Position numbers and translations under genes: made by a program
Part shown: one piece after another, positions 1 to 10,822 of the stretch
Position numbering within the stretch: the stretch's first letter is position 1
Layout: the number at the start of each line of letters is the position of its first letter
The notes under the pieces: generated by a model
Databases searched by the model: none
What the model saw: the letters and a program-made list of their open reading frames with translations, nothing else
Told to the model about the DNA's origin: nothing
DNA from: Chlorocebus sabaeus
Taxonomy: Eukaryota; Chordata; Mammalia; Primates; Cercopithecidae
NCBI RefSeq assembly: GCF_047675955.1
Contig: NC_132919.1
Coordinates: 70,447,316 to 70,511,315, forward strand
Length of the DNA stretch: 64,000 bases
Direction of reading: 5' to 3'

Positions 1-622
1 AATATATCTGAAACTCAAGAGATTTACTATATGTATTTAAGTGTTATACTGCCATTAAAAACTATGGCAAATCAAGTGGCTGAAATTTATTTTCTCACAG
101 TTCTGAAGGCTAAAATGAAGGTGTTGGCAATGTTGTTTTCATCTGAGGGCTGTGAGGGAAGTATCTGTTCCAGGTCTCTCTCCTTGACCTGTAGATGTCT
201 ATCTTCTCCATGTGTGTCTTACATCATCTTCCCTCTATATGCGTCTGGTCTCAATTTCCCCTTTTTATACAGACATCAGTCGTATTGAGTCAGAGGCACA
301 ATTTATTCCAATATGACCTTATGTTACCATATTGCATTTTAAATGACCCTATTTGAATATGAGTTATTGAGGACACAATTCAACCCATAACCTCGGAATA
401 TCTCAGAGTGTATCCATGCCCAGTGATAAACACAAATGAGTAACAAAAGCAACCACGGTTGGACAATGGTATAGTAAGTAACCCATCAGGCAGGAAGTTC
501 TGAGCTACCTCATCAGGCAATTATCTAGACCAAGAGGAGTGCTGGTCAGTGGTGAAGGGGAGTATAGAACTAGTGGAAACTGATGGAGATTATGAATTTC
601 AGAAGCACCCTATTACAGCAGC

Positions 623-760
623 AGTTTCTTTCTTCTTCTTTTCTTCTCTTCTTTTCTCTTTCTTTCTTCCTTCCTTCCTTTCTTTATCTCTCTTTTTTTC
701 TTTTTCTTTCTTTCTCTTTCTTTCTTTCTCTTTCTTTCTTTCTTTCTTTCTTTCTTTCCT

Positions 761-859
<99 letters not shown>

Positions 860-1090
860 CTTTCTGTCTCTCTCTCTCTCCCCTTCCTTCCTTCCTTCCT
901 TCCTTCCTTCCTTCCTTCCTTCCTTCCTTCCTTCCTTCCTTCCTTCCTTCCTTCCTTCCTTCCTTCCTTCCTTCCTTCTTTCCTTCCCTCCCTCCCTCCT
1001 TTTCACTCTCTCTTTCCTTCTCTCTCTTGCTCTCTTTCTTCCTCTCTGTGTATATTGTCTTCTTCCCGTATCTTTCTTAGTTTTTTCCTC
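623..1090. repeat. TTTC/TTCC pyrimidine microsatellite, unit A
   Basis: An almost pure C/T strand: irregular start, then (TTTC)n to about 860, (TTCC)n from about 885 to 985, then mixed CT. The same tract recurs at the same place in units B, C, D and E, so it predates the duplications, but its length differs in each. The FLSFF / KERKKE open frames across it are artefacts. Confidence 0.95.
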
Positions 1091-1635
1091 CTCTCTCACC
1101 TTCTGTTCCTCCTCTTCCTCCTCCTCCTCTTTCTCCTGGAGTTCATGGCTGTCCACTACATTTAAGAAGGAAAGACTGGACTTGAATGGAGCAAATGTTA
1201 CTGTAGACAGGTCTTCATTACCATACCTGTATATCATGGAACTTAGTGTGCTCTTACCAATTTCCATCTGCCTGAATCTGCACCTCTGTGCCTTAGGGCT
1301 CTTGTATTACAACTATAAAAAGTCATGTCACCTGTGCATGCTAAAGGGAGAAAAATACTCAACTGAAAATTCTAAAGAGTGGATTTATAAAGAGTCTAGC
1401 TTCTTCACTCCTGAAGTTTGAGAATTCAAAGTTGTGTGTTTTTCATCATTTCTGATAAATTTTCCTTTAGCTTAAGCTTCAGTTGATCTCTGTGGTACTG
1501 GCTTAATAGTATACCCTTTTCTGTATCACTTCCACAGTCCCTTCTGGTGTGATCTGCCCTTCCTAGTACACTATATTCATTGGTATCTTTTTCTCAGAGT
1601 ATCTTCTGGGAAAAACCAAACTATGACATTACATT

Positions 1636-1790
1636 ACCTCTCTCAGCCTCAATTTCCTCATCTCTACAATTGGAACACTAATGCCTACTTTGAAAGTTTT
1701 TTCAATACTTAATGATAATGTACATAAAAGATTTACACAATATGCATCAAATGATAGGCAACTGAAAACATTAGTTCTTTTCTCTCCAGA
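1636..1790. repeat. MIR-like fragment, unit A
   Basis: The phrase 'ctcagcctcaatttcctcatctctaca' followed by 'ggaacactaatgcctac' resembles the conserved core and tail of the ancient MIR SINE. Homologous copies sit near 12705 (B), 21570 (D) and 27115 (E). Assignment is by memory of the MIR consensus. Confidence 0.5.
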
Positions 1791-1852
1791 AAATTCCTAA
1801 ACTAATTTTAATGTTGATGATAAGAATATATTTCTAATAATTAACTAGATCT

Positions 1853-4575
1853 ACTTTTTTTTCTTTTACTTTAAGTTCCTGGACACATGTGCAGAATGTG
1901 CAGGCTTGTTGAATAGGTATACATGTGCCATGATTGTTTGCTGCACCTATCAACCTGTCCTCTAGGTCTTAAACCCTACATGCATTAGGTATTTGTCCTA
2001 ATGCTCTCACTCCCCTTGCCTCCAGCACCCCCGACAGGCCCTGGTGTGTGATGTTCCCCTCCCTGTGTCCGTGTGTTCTCGTTGATCAGCTCCCACTTAT
2101 GAGTGAGATCATGCGGTGTTTAGTTTTCTGCTCCTGTGTTACTTTGCTGAGAATGATGGCTTCCGGCTTCTTCCATGTCCCTGCAAAGGACATGAACTCA
2201 TTTTTATGGCTGCATAGGATTCTATGGTGTATATCTGCCACATTTTCTTTATCCAGTCTATCATCAATGGGCATTTGGGTTGGTTCCAAGTCTTTGCTAA
2301 TGTAAATACTGCTGCAGTAAACATATATGTGCATGTGCTTTTATAGTAGAATCATTTACATTCCTTTGAGTATATACCCAGTAATGGGATTGCAGAGTCA
2401 AATGGTATTTCTGGTTGTAGATCCTTGTGGAATTGCCACACTGTCTTACACAGTGGTTGAACTAATTTACAATCCCACCAACAGTGTAAAAAGCGTTTCT
2501 ATTTCTCCACAGCCTCACCGGCATCTATTGTTTCCTGACTTTTTAATAATCGCCATTCTGACTGGCGTGAGATGGTATCTCACTGAGGTTTTGATGTGCA
2601 TTTCTCTAATGATCAATGATGATGAGGTTTTTTTTTCATATGTTTGTTGGCCACATAAAAATCTTCTTTTGAGAAGTGTCTGTTCATATCCTTTGCCCAC
2701 TTTTTGATGGGGTTGTTTTTCTTGTAAACTTGTTTAAGTTCCTTGTAGATTCTGGATATTAGACCTTTGTCAGATGAGTAGATTGCAAAAGTTCTCTCCC
2801 ATTCTGTGGGCTGTGTACTCTTTTTGATGATAGTTTCCTTTTTTTTTTCTTTTTTTTTTTGAGGCGGAGTCTCGCTCTGTCGCCCAGGCTAGAGTGCAGT
2901 GGCTGGATCTCAGCTCACTGCAAGCTCTGCCTCCCGGGTTTACGCCATTCTCCTGCCTCAGCCTACCGAGTAGCTGGGACTACAGGCGCCCACCACCTCA
3001 CCCGGCTAGATTTTTGTATTTTTCAGTAGAGACGGGGTTTCACCGTGTTGGCCAGGATGGTCTTGATCTCCTGACCTCGTGATCCGCCCGTCTCGGCCTC
3101 CCAAAGTGCTGAGATTACAGGCTTGAGCCACCGCGCCCGGCCAGATGATAGTTTCTTTTGCTGTGCAGAAGCTATTTAGTTTAATTAGATCCCATTTGTC
3201 AATTTTGGCTTTTGTTGCGATTGTTTTTGGCATTTTTGTCATGAAGTCTTTGTCCATGCCTGTGTCCTAAATGGTATTGCCTAGTTTTTCTTCTAGGGTT
3301 TTTGTGATTTTGGGTTTTGCATTTAAGTCTTTAATCCATCTTGAGTTAATTTTGTATAAGGTGTAAGGAAGGGGTCCAGTTTCAGTTTTCTGCATATGGC
3401 TAGTCAGTTTTCCCAGCCCCATTTGTTAAATAGGGAATCCTTTCCCCATTTCTTGTTTTTGTCAGATTTGTCAAAGATCAGATGGTTGTAGATGTGTGGT
3501 GTTATTTCTGAGGTCTCAGTTTTGTTCCATTGGTCTATATATCTATTTTGATACCAGTACCATGCTGTTGTGGTTACAGTTGCCTTGTAGTATAGTTTGA
3601 AGTCAGGTAGCATGATGCCTCCCGCTTTGTTCTTTTGTTTAGGATTGTCTTGGTGATATGGGCTCTTTTTTGGTTCCATATGAAATTTAAAGTAGTTTTA
3701 AAAAAAATTTTGCAAAGACAGTCAAGGATAGTTTGATGGAAATAGCACTGAATCTATAAATTACTTTGGGCAGTATGGCCATTTTCATGATATTGATTCT
3801 TTCTATCCATGAGCGTGTGATGTTTTTCAATTTGTTTGTGTCCCCTCTTATTTCCTTGAGCAGTGGTTTGTGGTTTCCCTTGAAGAGGTCCTTCATGTCC
3901 CTTGTAAGTTGTTTTCCTAGGTGCTTTATTCTCTTTGTTACAATTGTGAATGGGAGTTCACTCATGACAAGCTCTCTGCTTGTCTATTGTTGGTGTATAG
4001 GAATACTTGTGATTTTTGCACATTGATTTTGTATCCTGAGACTTTGCTGAAGTTGCTTATCAGCTTAAGGAGTTTTTAGGCTGAGATGCTGATGTTTTCT
4101 AAATATAGAATCATGTCATCTGCAAACAAAGACAATTTGACTTCCTCTCTTCCTATCTGAATGCCCTTTATTTCTTTCTCTTGCCTAATTACCCTGGCCA
4201 GAACTTCCAATACTATGTTGAATAGGAGTGGTGAGAGAGGGCATCCTTGTCTTGTGCCATTTTCAAAGGGAATGCTTCTAGCTTTTGCCCATTCAGTATA
4301 ATATTGGCTATGGGTTTGTTATAAATAGTTCTTATTATTTTGAGATATGTTCCATCAATACCTGGTTTATTGAGAGTTTTTAACATGAAGGATGTTGAAT
4401 TTTAATGAAGGCCGTTTCTGTATCTATTGAGATAATCATGTGGTTTTTATCATTGGTTGTGTTTATGTAATGGATTATGTTTGTTGATTTGCATATGTTG
4501 AACCAGCCTTACATCCCAGGGATGAAGCCAATTTGATCATGGTGGATAAGCTTTTTGATGTACTGCTAGATATGG
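1853..4575 (-). mobile_element. L1 (LINE-1) 5'-truncated copy, interrupted by an Alu
   Basis: On the plus strand it starts with a T-rich stretch and the reversed L1 3' end (ctttaagttcctggacacatgtgc). It runs back through the 3'UTR and ORF2. Minus-strand fragments such as DFKLYYKATVTTTAWYWYQN (3404-3679) are L1 ORF2 with stops and frameshifts. It is inactive. It is absent from the same place in units D and E, where the flank reads straight from 'aactagatcaac' into 'gctgaggtataattgac', so it inserted into unit A alone. Confidence 0.9.
2838..3143 (-). mobile_element. AluY-type element (Old World monkey variant) inside L1
   Basis: Reversed Alu: poly-T, 'gaggcggagtctcgctctgtcgcccagg', then the full dimer to 'caccgcgcccggcc'. 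A 12-base target duplication GATGATAGTTTC flanks it at 2826-2837 and 3144-3155. The variants 'caccacctcacccggctag' and 'cccgtctcgg' and the 'ggcttgagcc' ending fit cercopithecoid AluYR rather than human AluY. Confidence 0.92.
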
Positions 4576-5589
4576 TTTTTATAAACTTTATTGAGGTATA
4601 ATTGATGAATAAAAATTGTATGTATTTAAGGTATACAAAGTGATGTGTGTGTATATATATACATATATATATAGTGAGATATAGTGAGATTTTCACCACA
4701 GTGTGGCTAATTCACATATTCATTAGCTCACATACTTGCCATTTCAGGTATAAAATAAAGTATTTTTAGCTATAACCACACTACTGTACAGTAGGTCTGC
4801 AGAACTTATTCATCTTGCATAACTGATGTTGGCCAAAGTGAATGTTTTAGGTCTTCATCTTCTTTACCCTGTCACCCACGAAGAATCACAGTCAATGGAT
4901 TTTGTCTCTTAGCCAAGTCTTCAAAGCATTCTAGGTACACAGTCTCAGAAGTTGGCATGTGTCCTGGAAGTCTACATTGTTAGGTCATCAGAGGTATTTC
5001 TAGCACTTCCATGCTGGTAGGAGGTCCCACAAAGGTAACCCAGGCCCCAGACTTTTCTATTTCTCTCAGAGCCAGTATAAATCGGTCCTTCCATTAGTGA
5101 ATACTTGGGTTGCATCATCAGTTTGGGGCCAACAGCACCAGCCATCTGTCTACCATGACTTCGATGAATGAACACATTTTTCTACTTTTAGTCCTTCTTA
5201 CATTCTTCTGATTTCCCTGAAAACACAAATCTTTATTTCCTTGAGATGTTTAATTTTGGCCTCATAAAACATAGAAGATTGTTTTAACCCATCAGGTAGC
5301 TCAGAGATTATGGATTATGCAGTCATATGTGCCTGTTGCATAGTGTCTCAATCCCAAACTTTGTCCTTACTTAATTTTCCTGACAGCATTTTTATCAGGA
5401 AGTCAAATTGTCTAAATGTTGCATAATGTATGGTCTGTGTTTTATGTGGAATTACTTAATTCCATTTTGCTCTTTCAATGAAATTTCAGGAGAAGGAGGT
5501 CAGATATGAATTTGATTTGTGTGATACAAAGGAATTAATCTATTCAGAAGAGGACACGATGCATTCTGAAAAGTTTTTGATGCAACCTC

Positions 5590-7665
5590 TTGAAAACCAG
5601 AACAAGACAAACATGCCATATCTTACCAGTCCTATTCAAAATAGTAATGGAAGTCCTAGCCAGAGAAATATGGTAAGAGAAAGAAATTAAAGGTATCTAG
5701 ATAGGAAGAGTGGAAATTAAACTATCTCTGTGTGTGAATAAGATTTTACACCCAGAAAACCTCATAGTCTCTACCCAAAACTCCTTGATCTGATTAGCAA
5801 CTTCAGAAAAGTTTCAGGACACAAAATTATTGTAGAAAAATCAGCAGCATTCCTATACACCAACAACATCCAAGCTGAGAGCAAAATCAACAATGTAATC
5901 CTTTTCACAATAGCCACAAAAAACAACAAAATACCTAGGAATACAGCCAACCAGGGAGGTGAAAAATCCTACAACAAGAATTGCAAAACACTGCTCAAAG
6001 AAATTAGAGATGACAAAAACAAATTGAAACACATTTTATGTTCATGGGTAGACAGAATCAATATTGTTAAAGTGGCCATACTCCCTAAAACAATTTACAG
6101 ATTCAATATTACTCCTATCAAACTACCAATGACAGGCTTCCAGCATGATGAAAAAAATGTTTTACAATTCATATGGAACCAAAAAAGAGTCTGAATGGCC
6201 AAGGCAATCATAAGCAAAAATAACAAAGCTGAAGACGTCACATTATCTGACTTCAAACTACATTACAAGGCTACAATAACCAAAACCACATGGTACTGGT
6301 ACAAAAACAGACACATAGACCAGTGGAACAGAATACAGAACCCAGAAATAATGTTGCACACCTACAACATGTGGTCTTTAGCAAAGTTGATGAAAACAGG
6401 CAATGGGGAAAAAGACTCCTTATTTAATAAATGGTGCTGGCTATTTAATAACTGGCTAGCCATTTGCAGAAAATTGAAACTGGACCCCTTCCTTACATGA
6501 TATACAAAAATCAACTCAAGATGGATCAAAGACATACATGTAAAACCTAGGGCTGTAAAAACCCTGAAGACACCCTAGGCAATACCATTCCCAACATAGG
6601 GCCAGGCAAGGATTTTATGATGAAGTCACCAAAAGTAATTGCAAAAAGAGAAAAAATTGGCAAATGGAACCTAATTAAACTAAAGAGCTTCTGCACAGCA
6701 AAAGAAACTATGAACAGAGTAAACAGACAACCTACAGACTGGGAGAGAATATTTGCAAGCTATCTATCCAACAAAGGTCTAATATCCAGAATCTGTAAGG
6801 AAGTTAAACAAATTTACAAGCAAAACCCAAATAATCTCATTAGAAAGTGGTCAAAAGACATGAACAGACACTTTTCAAAAGAAGACATTCAAGCGGCCAA
6901 AAAGGGAATGAACAAATGATCAACATCGCTGATCGTTAGAGAAATGCAAGTTAAAACCACAATGAGATACCCTCTGACACAATCAGAATGGCTCTTATTA
7001 AAGTCAAAAAATAAAAGATGATGGCAAGGTTTTGTAGAAAAAGGAACATTTACACAATGGTGGTGGAATTGTACATTAGTTTAACTATTGTGGAAAGCAG
7101 TTTTGGGATCTCTCAAAGAACTTAGAATTAATATTTGACCCAGCAATTCAATCACTGGGTATATATCCAAATGAATATAAATTGTCCTACCATAAAGACA
7201 CATGCATGTGTATGTTCATTGCAGCACTACTCACAATAGCAAAGACATAGAGTCAACTAAAATGTGCATCAAAAGTAGATTGGATAAAGAAAATGTGCTA
7301 CATATACACCATAAAATACTATACAGAAAAAAAAAAAAAGAAAAAAGAACAAGATGATGTCCAACACAGATGGAGCTGGAGGCCATTATCCCAAGGGAAC
7401 TAACCCAGGAACAGAAAACCAAATACCACATGTTCTCACATAAGAGTAGGAGCCAAACATTGAATGCATATGAACACAAAGACAGGAACAACAGACACTG
7501 GAACTTACCTGTGGGGGAAGTGTGGGAGGAGGACGAGGATCAAAAAACTGCCTCTCTGGTATTATGCTTATTATCTGGGTGACGAAATCATCTGTACACC
7601 AAACCCTGCAACGCACAATTTAACTATAAAATAAACCGGCGCACGTACCCCTGAACCTTAAAAAA
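5590..7665 (+). mobile_element. L1 (LINE-1) 3' part, plus strand
   Basis: ORF2 tail and 3'UTR of an older primate L1. Degraded ORF2 protein is visible at 6195-6500 (LHYKATITKTTWYWYKNRHI) and 6617-6919 (KWNLIKLKSFCTAKETMN). Unit A homology breaks at about 5590 and resumes at about 7675 (aaaacatttatttgatgcag). It is specific to unit A and lies about 1 kb downstream of the KRTAP9 stop. Confidence 0.9.
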
Positions 7666-8187
7666 ATGTTAAAACATTTATTTGATGCAGGTGAATTGAA
7701 CGATTGGCTGGTATAGGCCAATAGGATCCCCACATTCAGGACAGCTGCTAAATGCAGCCCTTGCTGCTGTACCATGTAGCTGTGGCTCACTGATGGGTGG
7801 GCAATTAATTTGGGAAGACTTTTGTGAACCAAAATATTACCTCTTGCCAAACACTAGAGATTATTCTTTCCATTGTTAAATAAACTCAAGTGCATAACTT
7901 GCTAGTGCTGAGTCCCAATGTCATTTCTACTTTATTGAGAGTTAATTGTAAGTGTCTTTGGACAGAAAGAGAAGATGCAGTCTTGCATCAGAGTCTGTCC
8001 ACTGTTAGCTACATAACATCACACATTAAAATTTTCCCAGTTGGAAAATGGAGGCAATAATACACTACTGTCCATTTTGAGAATCAAATTGGGTAATACA
8101 TATAGTAGGTGATACATGCGTAAATCCCATATCAGGAATGCTTTCAAATAAAACAAAGCACCATATGTGATGAAGAATGGTTCCGAA

Positions 8188-8197
8188 TTTATTTATT
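8188..8197 (-). promoter_or_regulatory. Poly(A) signals of KRTAP9 gene A
   Basis: Two overlapping AATAAA hexamers on the minus strand (tttatttatt on plus), about 440 bases after the stop codon. The position matches single signals at the same place in units B, D and E. Confidence 0.7.
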
Positions 8198-8636
8198 AAG
8201 AAATATATAGGTAAGATTCCTGGTTCTCGGGAGATAGCCCAAAGTGATCATTAAAAGAAGGAAGGAGGATACAAGAATCATGAGTATATTGAAAAGAAAA
8301 CATAGTTGTGAAGATTCTTAATCATTTGCAGAAACTTAAGTTTCTTAGGTGAAGAGAATGAAGCTCTTGACTTTAGAGTCAAAGTTGAGATCATGACTCC
8401 AAATTGAGAACACACAAAGCTGCACATGATCCACAAGGTATAAGAAAAAGAGAATCAGGATGAAGTATTCTGCCGTCCCTGAAGCTGATTCACAAGATAT
8501 TAAACATGCAGAGAGCTCATAAAAATGTGGGCGACAGCATGGTGGCTGTCAGCAGCAAAGTAAACTAGTCCCCCAAAAGATAAGTCAGTTGAGCAGAAAG
8601 TTGTTGTGAGAAGATAGTGGTTCTCTTGGGAATTGA

Positions 8637-9272
8637 TCAGCAGCAAGAAGGCTGGCAGCAGCTGGACACACAGGTGGGCTGGAAGCAAGTGGTCCTGCAG
8701 CAGGTGGTCTCACAGCAGGCTGGGCGGCAGCAGGGCTGGCAGCAGCTGGATCCATAGCTCTGATTTAGGCAACCAGGCAGGCAGACACATGTGGGGTGGT
8801 AGCAGGTTCTTCTGCAGTAGACAGGTGCACAGGAGCTGGTCTGGCCACAGCTGGACCCACAGCAGGTGGGCTGGCAGCAGGGTGTGCTGCAGCAGGAAGG
8901 CTGGCAGCAGCTGGTCACACAGGTGGGCTGGCAGCAGGTGCTTTGACAGCAAATTGGGTGGCAGCAAGGCTGGCAGCAGCTGGACACACAGCAGGAAGGC
9001 TGGCAGCAGGGTGTGCTGCAGCAGGAAGGCTGGCAGCAGCTGGTCACACAGGTGGGCTGACAGCAGCTGGTCACACAGGTGGGCTGGCAGCAGGTGTTTT
9101 GACAGCAAGTTGGGCGACAGCAAGGCTGGCAGCAGCTGGACACACAGCAGGAGGGCTGGCAGCAGGGTGTGCTGCTGCAGGTGGTCACACAGGTGGGCTT
9201 CCAGCAGGTGGTCCTGCAGCAGGTGGTCCTGCAGCACGTAGGCTGACAGCAAGGGGAGCAACAGTTGGTCAT
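8637..9272 (-). CDS. KRTAP9-like: Keratin-associated protein 9-like, unit A (211 aa)
   Basis: Single-exon ultrahigh-sulphur hair keratin-associated protein. It starts MTNCCSPCCQPTCCRTTCC and ends CVSSCCQPSCC, stop TGA. About a third of residues are Cys, in CCQPxCC and CVTSCC pentapeptide-like repeats. Near the C-terminus lies the family's only non-repeat block, CAPVYCRRTCYHPTCVCLPG followed by CLNQSYGSSCC. Family knowledge: these proteins pack between keratin filaments in the hair shaft and cross-link them by disulphides. The start is supported by the conserved MTNCC/MTHCC opening and a TATA box 77 bases upstream. It is longer than the usual 154-178 residues of the array because residues 44-95 (VSSCCQPCCRPT...QPSCC) are repeated as residues 96-138. 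The exact one-to-one human orthologue cannot be fixed, since members convert each other. Confidence 0.93.
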   Translation of the reverse strand: MTNCCSPCCQPTCCRTTCCRTTCWKPTCVTTCSSTPCCQPSCCVSSCCQPCCRPTCCQNTCCQPTCVTSCCQPTCVTSCCQPSCCSTPCCQPSCCVSSCCQPCCHPICCQSTCCQPTCVTSCCQPSCCSTPCCQPTCCGSSCGQTSSCAPVYCRRTCYHPTCVCLPGCLNQSYGSSCCQPCCRPACCETTCCRTTCFQPTCVSSCCQPSCC

Positions 9273-9348
9273 GGTGTCAGGGGTGGAGGGTGGGCTTCTG
9301 TTCAGAGGTGAATTTCCCAGAATCTGATGACCCCTTGCAATCTGGACC

Positions 9349-9355
9349 TTTTATA
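9349..9355 (-). promoter_or_regulatory. TATA box of KRTAP9 gene A
   Basis: Minus strand reads TATAAAA, 77 bases upstream of the ATG. It is conserved at 77-79 bases in all intact copies. A CCAAT motif (ccaatcagc on plus) follows at 9378-9384, about 23 bases further upstream. Confidence 0.85.
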
Positions 9356-9377
9356 CACCTGGCCTCCAAAGTTTCCA

Positions 9378-9384
9378 CCAATCA
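9378..9384. promoter_or_regulatory. CCAAT box of KRTAP9 gene A
   Basis: CCAATCA, just beyond the TATA box. The same motif at the same spacing is present in units B, D and E, and as CCAATGA upstream of the KRTAP9-1 copy. Confidence 0.65.
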
Positions 9385-9465
9385 GCAGGACTTTTCCTTG
9401 CTGCTGTTTACATTGTTTTCCACAGTGCGTTTGTGATCTCAAAGGGTAGTTGTTTCCTTAAAGTT

Positions 9466-9490
9466 AAACAGATTAAGGTTTAATCTGTTT
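9466..9490. repeat. Perfect palindrome in 5' flank, unit A
   Basis: AAACAGATTAA, a 3-base spacer (ggt), then TTAATCTGTTT, about 200 bases upstream of the ATG. It is shared only with unit B. Units D and E have an unrelated left half (tatgaatatgttgaaagtaa in D), so the arm was copied from its partner. Confidence 0.85.
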
Positions 9491-10080
9491 CTTAATTGTG
9501 AATTACTCATAGAAACTTCGTTTCAGATAAAAGGAAGCCCATTTCATCATCAGCATCTTTCCTGCTCTGACCATCATCTGGTCATATGATAGTTCCTGGT
9601 GATCCGGGAGGCTCAGGAAGTTCTGTCTGCCCAGTCTCATAGTTGGCTGTATGTAGACTGGGAAGTGTCTGTGAGGAGAAGCATGATGCTGATATATTTA
9701 TGGTGACAAAATGAATCCATGCCTGGGCCCAAGACTATTCACCCACCAAATTCTGATTCAAGACTAACAGGCATCTCTCTGTGCCACCCACACCACCTGT
9801 GTCTTTCAATTCTTTGAACGTCACTTGGGAAGAGGGTGTCTGGCAGAGTGTGTTCCATGTGGCAGAGCAGATTGAGAGCAGGTGGATGCAGAGAAATCCA
9901 CTGGGATTTAGGCAGCATCAAGCAATCTATGCCCTGAGTAACCAGTCATTCTGACTTGTCTGCGAGTGCGTCGATTACCAGGACAAGAGTGTAGAACTTT
10001 CTGTAACATAACTGCTTGAGATTCAGGCCAACGAGCACGAGCTGTGGCTCTAGCCATAACCCTGGTTACTAGCACGGTGC

Positions 10081-10150
10081 ATGTTCCTTCCTTCCTTCCT
10101 TCCTTCCTTCCTTCCTTCCTTCCTTCCTTCCTTCCTTCCTTCCTTCCTTC

Positions 10151-10205
<55 letters not shown>

Positions 10206-10299
10206 TTCTTTCTTTCTTTCTTTCTCTTCTCTCTTTCCTTCCTTCCTTCCTTCCTTCCTTCCTTCCTTCCTTCCTTCCTTCCTTCCTTCCTTCCTTCCT

Positions 10300-10334
<35 letters not shown>

Positions 10335-10464
10335 CTCTCTCTCTCCTTCCTTCCTTCCTTCTTTCCTTCCTTCCTTCCTTCCTTCCTTCCTTCCTTCCTT
10401 CCTTCCTTCCTTCCTTCCTTCCTTCCTTCCTTCCTTCCTTCTTTCTCTCTCTCTCTCTTTCTTT

Positions 10465-10542
<78 letters not shown>

Positions 10543-10545
10543 TTC
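10081..10545. repeat. Very long TTCC/TTTC microsatellite forming the tail of an Alu
   Basis: About 465 bases of nearly pure C/T: alternating blocks of (TTCC)n and (TTTC)n ending in (TC)n. It directly joins the poly-T side of the reversed Alu at 10546, so on the minus strand it is an Alu A-tail that became (GAAA)n/(GGAA)n. Unlike the tract at 623 it is not present at this place in units B to E. Confidence 0.9.
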
Positions 10546-10822
10546 GACCAATTCTTGCTCTGTCGCCCAGGCTGAAGTACAGTGGTGTGAACTCGGCTCA
10601 CTGCAACCTCTGCATCCCGGGTTCAAGGGGTTCTCCTGCCTCAGACTCCTGAGTAGCTGGGACTACAGGTGCCCGCCACCATGCCTGGCTAATTTTTTTA
10701 TTTTTAGTAGAGAGAGGGTTTCACCAAATTTGTCAGGCTGGTTTCAAACTCCTGACATTGTGAGCTGCCTGCCCTGGCCTCCCAAAGTGCTGATGTTACA
10801 GGCGTGAGCCACCGTGCACAGC
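10546..10822 (-). mobile_element. Alu element, unit A 5' flank
   Basis: Reversed Alu from 'attcttgctctgtcgcccaggctgaag' to 'gagccaccgtgcacagcc'. Units B, C, D and E read straight through here (agcacagtaagcgtcat... to aatgaag...), so this insertion is unit A specific. Confidence 0.92.

Noticed and set aside
549..1421. Long open frames on both strands (FLSFF and KERKKE types), also at 10044-10652, 20550-21110 and 26124-26661
   Set aside because: They are translations of C/T microsatellites, which lack stop codons in most frames. No start context, conserved unit or non-repeat domain supports a protein.
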